This document shows, piece after piece, positions 33,750 to 43,340 of a stretch of DNA of 64,000 bases. The stretch's first letter is position 1. Each line of letters starts with the position of its first letter. The stretch is from Prostheceraeus crozeri (lineage: Eukaryota; Platyhelminthes; Polycladida; Euryleptidae), in the NCBI GenBank assembly GCA_907163375.1, contig CAJQUW010013656.1:1-64000 (forward strand). The letters are read 5' to 3'. Below the pieces are notes generated by a model, which saw only the letters and a program-made list of their open reading frames with translations, was not told the origin of the DNA and made no database searches. The translations under genes and the position numbers were made by a program.

Positions 33750-34595
33750 AGTAGTAAGAAAACGGCGAACACCAGATAGCGCAAGATGGCCGCCGTCGTG
33801 TCTGAGTCCCCCCCCCTCTGGTCCGCCAGTGTCGTGATGTGCCGGCGAGGTTCCGCTGCCGTCCCCCCCCCTCTGGACCGTCAGTGTGTGAGCCTTGGGT
33901 GTCTGTGTCCGACCGCCTGGTGGACTTGGGCGACCGTCTAGGTTGACGTGGGCGACCGTCTAGGTTGTCTTGGTTAAACTGTGGTATGTTTTGGTGTGTA
34001 GTGTCCAAACGCGGCCTCGGATGTGAAAACGGAGGCCAGATTCGGATTCAGCGTGAAATTCTGCATCTGTATGGTGAATTTGAAAGCAATCGGAGATAAA
34101 AATTTTTCGCTGACGTCCCCCCCCCTCTGGACAGCTTGCTTCGATCTTGGCTTATAGTGGACGGATTTTGTCGAGTGAGGTGTCATTTGAAAGCTAAGAG
34201 TGAGACAAATTCACTGAAACAAACGGCTTGTTCCTATCTGTCTTCGTTTACATGTGAGACGCCATTCAAGATTTTAGGTCGGAGCTCACCTGAAAAAATC
34301 CTAAGTGTCAGAGTGACTTTGTATGGGAAAAATTAAAAATTTTCCAAAGTGTGGAATTTCGACCTGGGACCTTTACCAAAGGTTGTTTCATCAAATTTCG
34401 CTGACCCCCCCCCTTTGTTCTAACTTTGGTTCTAGTGGACGGATTTTGTTCGTTCGACTTGCATTGGAAAGAGGATGAAACAGTGCTCGACCGCATTTTT
34501 CGTTGCGAGTCAATCGGAGCAGCCGTTCAAAAGTTAGAGCGGTTACAAGATTTTAGGTCGGAGCTCACCTGAAAAAATCCTAAGTGTCAGAGTGA
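33750..34595. repeat. Left terminal inverted repeat of Polinton
   Basis: Matches the reverse complement of 55457-56304 with only small differences, mainly in G/C homopolymer length. It is built of an outer unit with CCGTCTAGGTTG subrepeats, unit A (GGACAGCTTGCTTCGATCTTGG through GTCTCACATG reversed) and unit B (CCTGAAAAAATCCTAAGTGT through GTTACAAGATTTTAGG). Confidence 0.93.
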
Positions 34596-34596
34596 G

Positions 34597-35335
34597 GTCC
34601 GACCTAAAATCTTGTAACCGCTCTAACTTTTGAACGGCTGCTCCGATTGACTCGCAACGAAAAATGCGGTCGAGCACTGTTTCATCCTCTTTCCAATGCA
34701 AGTCGAACGAACAAAATCCGTCCACTAGAACCAAAGTTAGAACAAAGGGGGGGGTCAGCGAAATTTGATGAAACAACCTTTGGTAAAGGTCCCAGGTCGA
34801 AATTCCACACTTTGGAAAATTTTTAATTTTTCCCATACAAAGTCACTCTGACACTTAGGATTTTTTCAGGTGAGCTCCGACCTAAAATCTTGTAACCGCT
34901 CTAACTTTTGAACGGCTGCTCCGATTGACTCGCAACGAAAAATGCGGTCGAGCACTGTTTCATCCTCTTTCCAATGCAAGTCGAACGAACAAAATCCGTC
35001 CACTAGAACCAAAGTTAGAACAAAGGGGGGGGACGTCAGCGAAATTTGATGAAACAACCTTTGGTAAAGGTCCCAGGTCGAAATTCCACACTTTGGAAAA
35101 TTTTTAATTTTTCCCATACAAAGTCACTCTGACACTTAGGATTTTTTCAGGTGAGCTCCGACCTAAAATCTTAAATGGCGTCTCACATGTAAACGAAGAC
35201 AGATAGGAACAAGCCGTTTGTTTCAGTGAATTTGTCTCACTCTTAGCTTTCAAATGACACCTCACTCGACAAAATCCGTCCACTATAAGCCAAGATCGAA
35301 GCAAGCTGTCCAGAGGGGGGGGGACGTCAGCGAAA
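34597..35335. repeat. Inverted partial copy of the terminal repeat
   Basis: Directly after the left terminal repeat, unit B returns twice in inverted orientation (34597-34876 and 34877-35155), followed by inverted unit A (35156-35335). This makes an imperfect palindrome of well over 1 kb at the left end only. Open frames here are repeats in mirror image. Confidence 0.88.
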
Positions 35336-35612
35336 TTTGATGAAAAATGTTTTGGTAAAGGTCCCAGGTCAAAATTCGGAAGTTTTAAATTTTTCAAAAT
35401 TTTCACCACACTGGAGCTCCCACACTTAGGAATTTTTTCACTTGTGGCATGTTACATGGTCATGTGCTGACACACCAACTTCCCGTGGTCATATGAGAAT
35501 GGTTGAGGTGTCATATTGTAAAGAATGATGAGACAAATCGTTTGCAACAAACCGCATGTCGCTACGATGAATACTTTCGGAGATAGAGCCATTTTAAGTT
35601 TTCTTCCGAGCA

Positions 35613-35620
35613 TATATAAA
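35613..35620 (+). promoter_or_regulatory. TATA box of the first Polinton gene
   Basis: TATATAAA followed 25-30 nt later by a likely start near 35640, then a short leader ending in a consensus donor GAG-GTAAGC at 35662. The same segment is conserved at 31790. It most likely drives the 36258 gene through a spliced 5' UTR. Confidence 0.6.
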
Positions 35621-35661
35621 CCCCCGACAACGCAAGTCTGATCACTTCATCGAAAGACGAG

Positions 35662-36254
35662 GTAAGCGACGGTCGTCGCTCTGAGCTCCCGATATCGGGT
35701 TGCAAAGGACTCTATCTTTTGAAGTAGGCAAGCTATCTTCTTACTTCAAAGTTTGTGTGATAGAGTTTGATAGTGTCTTTACTACTGATAAAATTTTTTA
35801 AAAGTAGTATGAGTAGTAAAATGCGGAATTTTTTAAAAATTCTTAATTTTCAGTTTTTTCAAAGTTTTAACATGTAGACTAAGGTTTTCAAGTATGCTGA
35901 GTTCAAATCTGCTATCAGATTTGAAATGTAACTAAGTCTAAGGCAGCTTTGAGGGGTTGGATCCCAGCTACTGATCACTACCTTTGACTCGGCGTTCCTG
36001 TTACCACTTCGGGGCAGTGACAATGATGTCTTCAGCTGTAAAGAGCGGGTATCGGGGAAGATCTCTCACTTCCCTAGTGATCAGTACAAGGCCTTCGGGC
36101 TGTCGACGGGATCTAGTGCCACTCACTACACTCAAATCTATCATTCCTCACTAAGTGTAAAATCATTCTTTTCCGTTTTTATAAACTAGGAATCAATCGT
36201 TTGCTATCAAACGTTTACGGAATTATAATCATTGTTTTCCCCTTTTCACTTCAG
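35662..36254 (+). other. Putative 5' UTR intron full of perfect hairpins
   Basis: The donor GTAAGC (35662) and the acceptor TTTTCACTTCAG (ending 36254) frame 593 bp. Inside are GCGACG-GT-CGTCGC, CCCGATATCGGG, and ACTCTATC...GATAGAGT enclosing TTTGAAGTA-ggc-AAG-CTAT-CTT-ct-TACTTCAAA. There are also TTTACTACT...AGTAGTAAA, TTCAAATCTG-CTAT-CAGATTTGAA (35902-35925), TACTGATCACTA...TAGTGATCAGTA and CGTTTG-CTAT-CAAACG (36198-36213). Many loops are CTAT. The intron is inferred from splice consensus; the hairpins are read directly. Confidence 0.55.
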
Positions 36255-36257
36255 AAA

Positions 36258-37593
36258 ATGGTTAACTACAACAATGCAAAGACGGCTTTTAAGCTTTGCG
36301 TCTGTTCAAAGATTTTTCGTAGCGATGCCTTTAAGAAGCATTCTTGTACACATAAGCGAATGGTAGGGGGCATTCGATACTTTTGTAGCAGCCATAATGC
36401 ATCTCGCCTTGTCGAGACGCTACCGGAGTGGCATGCCAAGCATAGCAGCTGCAGTCAACCAGAGCTGACTGAGGAGGCGAAGCAAAGTCTCTTCAGCTCA
36501 GAGTTGAAAGCTCTGGAGACTCAGTGTGCTATCGAGGCTATCACGTCAGCAAAGCCTCCCTCATCTTGTGCACCAGCAAAGGCTCTCTCGCCCACCCCGA
36601 TTCTAGAGACTCAGTCTGCTGTCGAGTCTATCACGACAGCAGAGGCTCCATCTTCTAGCATGCCAGCAAAGGCTCTCTCACCCACTCCGATTGAGTCTTC
36701 TCCGAAGTCGAGTAAATCCTCCTCCTCCTCCTCTAGCGATGAGTCGGCTACAAGTAGCAGCGACAGTGAGGAAGAGGAGGAGGATAAAGGCTCGACGAAG
36801 GTTGACCTAGTCGAGAGTGTCTACCTCGATAGCGAGGTAGAGGCGGTGAGGGACGTTGACCTCGATAGCGAGGTGCAGCCGGCTAAGTTATCAACCAGTG
36901 GTGGGATTGCGGCTCAATGTCGCAACTTCATTATGCGCCCACCACTGGTTGATAACTATGACAAGCTGAAGAATGAGTTGGAGGTGTGGAAGAGGGACTG
37001 TTTCTTCTATAAAGCGAGTTCCGAGAACCTCTCGCGAGTCACTCAGGAGCTCAAGAAGACTCAAGCTAGTCTTTTTGAGAAAGAAGGAGAGCTCGATCGC
37101 GAGAGGTTCTCGCACCTCGCTAGTAAGGCTAAAGAAGAGCAGCTCCTCATCGAGAGAGAGAGTCAGGAGAAGGAGTTAAGAAAGATGAGGGAGGAGGTGG
37201 AAGGGCTGCGAAAGCAGTTGGGGAAGGTGGTGGCGACTAATCAGGAGCTGCACCAGCAAGTGATGAGTAGCAGTACTCGACGATCAAGTCGCCTCCACAT
37301 TCCCCTTGACAAGAAAGGACGTGTGCCCGCAAGACCGCTCCTCTGTGAACGTGGCAGAGACGAGATGTGTTATAGCAGGGCTAAAAAAGGTATCGAATGC
37401 CTTCACTTTACATTCGACCACAAGGAGGCGATCACAGGATTCCTGTTCGAGCCACGTCCTGAGAAGATCTGTAAGTTTAAAACAAGTAACTTAGAGTTCA
37501 AGATAATAACTAACAACTTCTTTCTTTACAGATATCAAAGAGAAGCGACCACCTGCTTCCGTCAACGAGCCGGAGGCGAAGCGGCAAGCTTGA
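36258..37593 (+). CDS. Ser/acid-rich coiled-coil protein with N-terminal zinc-like motif
   Basis: The chosen start is the first ATG after a strong acceptor (36254). The N-terminal about 70 residues contain CVCSK, KKHSCTHKRM and a YFCSSHNASR segment, a possible C2H2-type zinc motif. Next come two 30-residue direct repeats (LETQCAIEAI.../LETQSAVESI...), a Ser run followed by an acidic block, and a coiled coil rich in Glu, Lys and Leu (about residues 240-360). A second putative intron (37471-37531, GTAAGT...TTTACAG) leads to a short last exon ending in a stop at 37593. The nucleotide sequence itself contains perfect inverted repeats of 19 and 16 bp. Family not recognised; a nuclear or scaffold role is only a guess. 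Confidence 0.65.
36484..36700 (+). repeat. Two 90-nt direct repeats within the coding region
   Basis: The segments starting near 36510 and 36603 share GAGACTCAGT, GTCGAG/ATCGAG, CCAGCAAAGGCTCTCTC and CCCAC(C/T)CCGATT. They encode two copies of about 30 residues, a tandem duplication inside the gene. Confidence 0.8.
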
Positions 37594-37639
37594 GTCCTTG
37601 AATTATCCCGAGAATGAACCATCGGCTCTCTTAAGGGCC

Positions 37640-37985
37640 ACCTAGGGGCAAGACATGATAGAACCTCCACGCGGTTTGCCCTGGGCAGTCTTCGGACTGG
37701 CGAATACTATCATTAAGTTGAATCTGCTATCAGTCAACTTGAACGTTGCAAATGAAGTTCGGTGTAATACTTCCTTTCGACGGGCGTTCCTGTAAAGGGC
37801 GGCGGTGAAACCCGTAGCTATGTATACCGCAAGGGACATTCGGCAATGGTCAATCTTGTTAAACCTCTCTGCGTCATGTTTGCAAGTGATTGCCTCTGTC
37901 TCAACGTAGTATGCATTCGCGCCAGGGCGACATTTAGCCAACTGTCGAAGGTTGCCTAAAACTTTCCATTGCATACGTTATGAGA
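37640..37985. ncRNA. Structured non-coding block shared with the old relict
   Basis: It lies between the convergent 36258 and 38336 genes. It contains ATGATAG...CTATCAT enclosing CAGTC-TTCG-GACTG (a UUCG tetraloop if transcribed), and AAGTTGA-at-CTG-CTAT-CAG-TCAACTT (37715-37740). The reverse complement matches 17227-17540 in the relict while reading frames do not agree, so conservation is non-coding. Whether it is transcribed, and from which strand, is unknown. Confidence 0.4.
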
Positions 37986-38335
37986 GCCATGAGTTCTACC
38001 TGTCTCTATCAATGAGACGAATTGATGAATGGAATGAAAGGGAGGACACTCACGCGCCACACGCAACATAACACACTTCTCTCTTCCATAGTCTAACAAG
38101 CTCTTTACACATGGATCGCAGTCGATTGCTATCCCAGAATCATGTAAGCTATCTTAATTTTATTTAACACTATTTCATCTACCATTATCACCCATATGAA
38201 ATGTTATAAGATTTGCAAGTTAAACTAAGCGTGCTACTATTTCCAAATGAAAAAGTATACATGGTTAAATTATTCACTAAAGCCCCATTCAAGTAAGTCA
38301 GTATGAAAGCAAAGATAATACGAAATAAACATTTA
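37986..38335. other. Intergenic DNA with two more GCTATC sites
   Basis: A small perfect hairpin TAAG-CTAT-CTTA sits at 38145-38156, and GATT-gctatcccag-AATC lies at about 38114. Otherwise nothing. Confidence 0.45.
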
Positions 38336-38767
38336 TTATGGCATGTATTTTAAAAGGTCTTCATCGTCAATATCGTCCCAGAGTCTGACTTCACATAGAT
38401 CACAAAAACAGTTGAGCTGCTTTAAACGTTCTTCTGCAGCGTCCCTCACGTTGTCAATGTACGCCCACTCCGCCACGGTTCGCGGTTGGGAGTTAGGGGT
38501 GTACCACTCCCATATTTGATGCAACTGCGACTTGCTGGTCATCTCCATCACCCCTTCGACATCATATTGTAAATATTTCCACCGTATGCCTGTTAGGTCG
38601 GGCAACTCCTCTTCATCGTCCTCCGATAACTTTCGTATATTGTCGAGATTGTATGTCTTCTCCACCTTCGCCTTTCTTGGTGCATTTGGTGTAACGAGCA
38701 CCTTTGCTGATGTGCATGGAGAGGAGAACTCCAATGCGGCATTTGGTGTTGTTGGAGGACTTGTCAT
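38336..38767 (-). CDS. Unknown acidic 143-aa Polinton protein
   Basis: Divergent from POLB, sharing a 293-bp intergenic region. The N-terminus is Thr/Pro/Ser-rich, followed by an acidic segment (LSEDDEEELPDLTGI), a Trp-rich middle (IRWKYLQYD, HQIWEWYTP) and CFCDLCEVRLWDDID near the C-terminus, which could bind metal. No transmembrane segment. Family not recognised. The position next to POLB suggests an early gene. Confidence 0.6.
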   Translation of the reverse strand: MTSPPTTPNAALEFSSPCTSAKVLVTPNAPRKAKVEKTYNLDNIRKLSEDDEEELPDLTGIRWKYLQYDVEGVMEMTSKSQLHQIWEWYTPNSQPRTVAEWAYIDNVRDAAEERLKQLNCFCDLCEVRLWDDIDDEDLLKYMP

Positions 38768-38840
38768 GTTGTCTTTGAAATGCTGACTTTGAATAATGAT
38801 AACTTTAACATTTTTCTAATTCTTAAGTATCAACAAGCAA

Positions 38841-38888
38841 CCAATCAGAATGAACAGCCAATGAATGATGAGCATGAAAGGATATAAG
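38841..38888 (+). promoter_or_regulatory. POLB promoter: two CCAAT boxes 17 bp apart plus TATA
   Basis: CCAATCAG at 38841 and CCAATGAA at 38858 are followed by TATAAG at 38883. The same arrangement, with CCAAT boxes again 17 bp apart, precedes the gene at the opposite end (55292-55339). This is a likely early-promoter type. Confidence 0.6.
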
Positions 38889-39060
38889 CAAAGTGACATC
38901 CGTGTCATTTCACTCTGTCTTTGAGACGTATAAGTGAAGTATTCTCTAGCGAATTCTGCTATTATTTGAGGTGTACAAGTGAATTCCAAATTTGAGACAT
39001 ATTAATTGAGTGAAGTCTCTATCTTATTGAAGCATCAACCTTAAACTTGATTTCATTGAA

Positions 39061-42000
39061 ATGGTAAGTTGAAGATTTCCTCTCTCATCTCCCTCAAACG
39101 TGTGGTTCATAGCATCTTCCTCAATTTCAGGCATCAACTTCATCACCAACGCCCTCCCTTCTCGAGGAAAGTTTAGAGTTATTGAGTCAAGGTAGGTTGC
39201 AACAATACACTGAGGCTTGAACAGAGATGATAGAATGATTTCTCTTTCAGGTGATGTGAGTTCCAGCTCAGAACTGTCGCGACATGGTAACGAGTGGGAA
39301 TGTGCTGACTGTGGGCACATCTTCACGAGGAAATGGGATCTCACCCGACACATCAAGCGAGGTGTTTGTCGACCTAAGCCGGCATCAATCTCCGGAGGTG
39401 GGGATGATTCTGTTAACGTCGTCTCCTTTTCTTGCGACTTGTGCGCTCAGTCTTTCGAGACACGTTTTGAACTATCTTCGCACAGACTTCAACATACACA
39501 CACGAACGATAGCTACACCAACGGTACCTCCTCTATCCGACTCACTGAAGTGTCCATAAATAATTTAGTGAGGAACTACCAGATGGACTCCTCAGAAACC
39601 ATTGCTAACTTTGAGGAATGGTTTCATCAAAATTCATCATTGATAGAAGCGCTCTTCAACAATTTAGACAATTTTAGGATGAAGGCGCTCATCTATCTTA
39701 AAATAAAATATGTAAAAATCGACCACCATACTGGACAAATAATAGAGAGGTTGGAGTTTCACATACCCTCCTCTCCTGCAACCGAGGTTGTAGACTATGA
39801 GTCTTGGATAAATTTTCACATCCAAGGATTAAAATTAAATATTGATAAATTTAACGAGCGCGATAGCGGTCTCATTTTTGACGGCATTGAGTCCGCCTTA
39901 TTTAAAATCAGTTTATTAGGAAATCATAGTGGTCGAGGCTCCTTTAAACTTCCAAAAAATTTAAAAAACAAAACAGCAGTCATCAATGTCGATTGCGAAT
40001 CGCAATGTTTTAAATATGCTGTCCTCTCCATTCTCCACTATAATGACATCAATGCGAATCGAAATCGTACATATAGCTATAGGGAGTGGGAGAATGAATT
40101 AAACTTCGATGACTGTAATAGTGACGATATGAAAATTAAAGATATAGAAAAATTTGAAAAATTGAACAACATTAAAATAGTTCTCCATGTTTGGGAAAAG
40201 GGATTGAAGGGTGTGCGCTACAACTCGCGTTCGAGTTGTTATGATCATGTTGTCAACCTTTTATTAGTAAGACAGGATGATAGTGAGGAATGGCACTACT
40301 GCGGCATTCCCAAAATCTCTCGCTTATACCACCACTTAAGAAATTCTACCTCATCAGAGATTTATTACTGTGACAGATGCATTCGGAACTTTAGGAGTAA
40401 AAACAAATTTGAAACTCATTATGAGTGGTGTAAGCGAGGTAAACTGCAAATGGAACGCATGCCCAAAGATAAGGAGTTTTCATATAGAGAGAATGGCGAT
40501 GAACTAAGTCCTCTTCGTGTCATCTATGCTGACATCGAATGTTATATCGATGATAACATCCATCGACCAGCAGCCATTTCCTGCTATGAAGTATGGCATG
40601 ACCATTTCCAAAATAGAAAAAATAAAATGCACGTCTGGCAAGGTGAGGATTGTATTTACCAATTCCTACAATTCCTCGAACAGGCTGTAAAATTTCAACA
40701 AAAGTATGATGGTGAACTCTATCGCAGATCATTGCATATGACAGCAGATGATCAAGCAAAATTTGATAGTTGCAACGTTTGCCCCAAATGTAGGAAAACA
40801 TTTGACGATGATAAAATTAAGAAAGTGCGCGACCATGACCACATCACTGGTAAATTTAGAAACGCACTCTGTTCAAAATGTAATTTTTCGCTGAGGATGA
40901 AGCGGCGTACATTACCCGTCATTTTCCATAATTTCAAGGGCTACGACAGCCATATGATAATAAAAGGAGGTTTAGGTCAAATGAAAGAGTGGAAGCTTGA
41001 TGTAATAGCACAAACGAGGGAGAAGTTTATGGCCATGACAGCAAAAGTGCCTGTCGATAAAACTAAAGAAAATAAGACGGTCTATTTTGATATAAAATTT
41101 TTAGATTCCTACCAATTTATGACTGCATCACTGGCCTCTCTCGTGCAAAATCTAAAGTCTCTTCCACTAACACAAAATCTTAAGAAACAATATCCAAATC
41201 TAACCGATGAAGTCATCACACGGAAAGGAGTCTTTCCATATGCATATTTTGATGCAATTAGTAAACTCGGCGAGACTTCTCTTCCGCCCATAGATAAATT
41301 TAAAAATGATTTGAGCGGCGCAGAATGTAAGACCGAAGATTATGATCATGCACAAGATGCATGGATAAAATTTGACTGCCATACATTTGGTGAATATATG
41401 ATTGCCTACCTTAAGTTAGATGTATTTTTGCTGGCTGATGTATTTCAGGAGTTTCGACGAGTGGCATTAGAAGAAGATAAGTTAGATCCCGTCCACTTTG
41501 TCAGTCTGCCAGCCATGTCATTTAAGTCTGCTTTTAAAATGACTGGTGAGACCATTCATCTCTTACAAGATCCAGAGCTGTATAATTTATTTGAGCGAGG
41601 AATTCGCGGTGGTCTCACATTTGTAAATAAACATAGGTTAAAATCAAAAATAGTAGGTAATGACCAGACTCATCTGAAGTATTATGACCAAAATAATTTG
41701 TATGGTAGTTCATTATCCAAACCGCTACCTCACTCTGAGTTTAGCTGGTTAGATGATAGTGAAATTCAACATTTCTCCAACCCTTCCAACATACTAGCAA
41801 TTCCAGATGAAGGTGATTGGGGATATTATTTTGAGATAGATCTAATCTATCCAAATAATATTAAACATAAAACCGTAGATTTTCCACTCGCACCCGAATC
41901 AGGTGAAGTGAGTAAAGATATGTTTTCCGACTTTATGAAACAATTTCATAAAGATTTAGAATCATGTGGACAACCCAAGTATAAGCCTTGCCGCAAACTT

Positions 42001-43035
42001 TTACTCACTCAATATGATAAGGAAAACTATCTAGTCCACTTTAGCATCTTAAAATTTTATTTAGAAATGGGCATGATTTTAAAAAGAGTTCACCGCATTA
42101 TTAAATTTAGACAGAAAGCCTTCCTCAAACCCTACATAGATAGTAACAGTCAGAAACGTGCACTAGCCCAAAATAATTTTGAAAAAGATTTTTATAAATA
42201 TAAGAACAACAGTCTATTTGGTAAGACGATGGAGGATGTTAGAAAGCGCGTAAACTACAAACTAGTTAATGATGATCAAAAGTATCACAAATTGATCTCA
42301 TCACCTCTATTCATCGATAGAGACATAATCGATGAGGATCTTGTAGGTATTAAAATGATAAAATCTGAAGTTGAGTTGTGCAAACCCATCTATATTGGTC
42401 AAGCTGTTCTAGATTACTCCAAGCTTGAAATGTATCAACTCTTCTATAAAATACTAAAACCGTGTCCTCTCGTAAAAGAGGTTCGTTTGTTGGGTGGTGA
42501 CACAGATAGTTTCTTTTTAGGTATTACCACTCAAAAAGATTTAAATTTTAATGAAGTAGGAAAATCTTTAGAAAGATATTTTGATACATCAAATTATCCT
42601 GCTAATCATCCACTATACTCCATCAAAAATAAGGCAAAACTTGGCTGCTTTAAGGATGAGACAGCAGGGAAGGAGATAGCTGAAATGATTCTCCTCCGCC
42701 CTAAAATGTATTCTATGAAATTAAAGGATAGTGATGATAGCATTAAGCGCGCTAAAGGCATATCAAGATCATTGGTCTCTAACATGAAACATAAGAATTT
42801 CAGGAAAGCCTATAGAAATAAAAATATAACGTTTGTCAATATGACAATCTTAAAATCTAAGTCGCATGAGATCAAAACTCATACTTTTAGGAAACGGGCG
42901 CTTTCAGCATGGGAGGATAAGAGGTGCTGGCTAGAACACAACATATCTCTTCCACATGGACATCCTGACACAAACATACCACCACCCAAAAGAATTAAAC
43001 TCACACTACCACATTCAGGAGACGTCTTAGCATAA
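39061..43035 (+). CDS. POLB: Protein-primed DNA polymerase B with N-terminal zinc fingers
   Basis: Replicates the element by protein priming. The main exon (from 39251) encodes C2H2 fingers CADCGHIFTRKWDLTRH and CDLCAQSFETRFELSSH, then the exonuclease boxes YADIECYID, FHNFKGYDSH and YLKLDVFLLADV. The polymerase motifs follow: YYDQNNLYGSSL (A), KNNSLFGKTMEDVRKR (B) and LGGDTDSFFLG (C), with RPKMYSMKLKD after. An HNH-like CPKCRKTF...HDHITGKFR segment lies between the exonuclease I and II boxes, as is usual in Polinton polymerases. The likely start is an ATG at 39061 that is directly followed by a donor, with two small introns (39064-39130, 39192-39250). It looks whole. Confidence 0.95.
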
Positions 43036-43319
43036 TCATCCTTAACTTAGTATTTTGATGTTGATTTCTGTAGATAAACATTGTTGTTTTATGTATCGCA
43101 TGAGATTGTTTTTTCCTTGTGAATATGTGTCCACATCTGTACATTCCCCATGTGATGACTTTTCCACTGAAAGACATTTTTCCTATCCCTGTATATTTCC
43201 ACCCTTCACGAAGTAAAAAGACTTTTTGTATATAACAATGTTTATTGAAGTGCGCTCATGTATATATTTTCAGTGGATGTTGTATAAAGTCTATTCCTTC
43301 ACATTCATGTACATATTTC

Positions 43320-43325
43320 AATAAA
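43320..43325 (+). terminator. Polyadenylation signal for POLB
   Basis: AATAAA 285 nt after the POLB stop on the same strand, just before the end of the convergent gene. Probable 3' end of the POLB transcript. Confidence 0.4.
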
Positions 43326-43340
43326 TGTTGTATAAAGACT

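Noticed and set aside
33691-35409. Open frames of 60-105 codons in the left Polinton terminus, repeated at 55556-56350
   Set aside because: They are the same terminal-repeat sequence read in several copies and orientations, with no conserved start and no protein-like composition.
37642-37974. Minus-strand open frame of 110 codons over the structured block
   Set aside because: The homologous block in the relict has no corresponding frame, so the conservation is better explained by non-coding structure.
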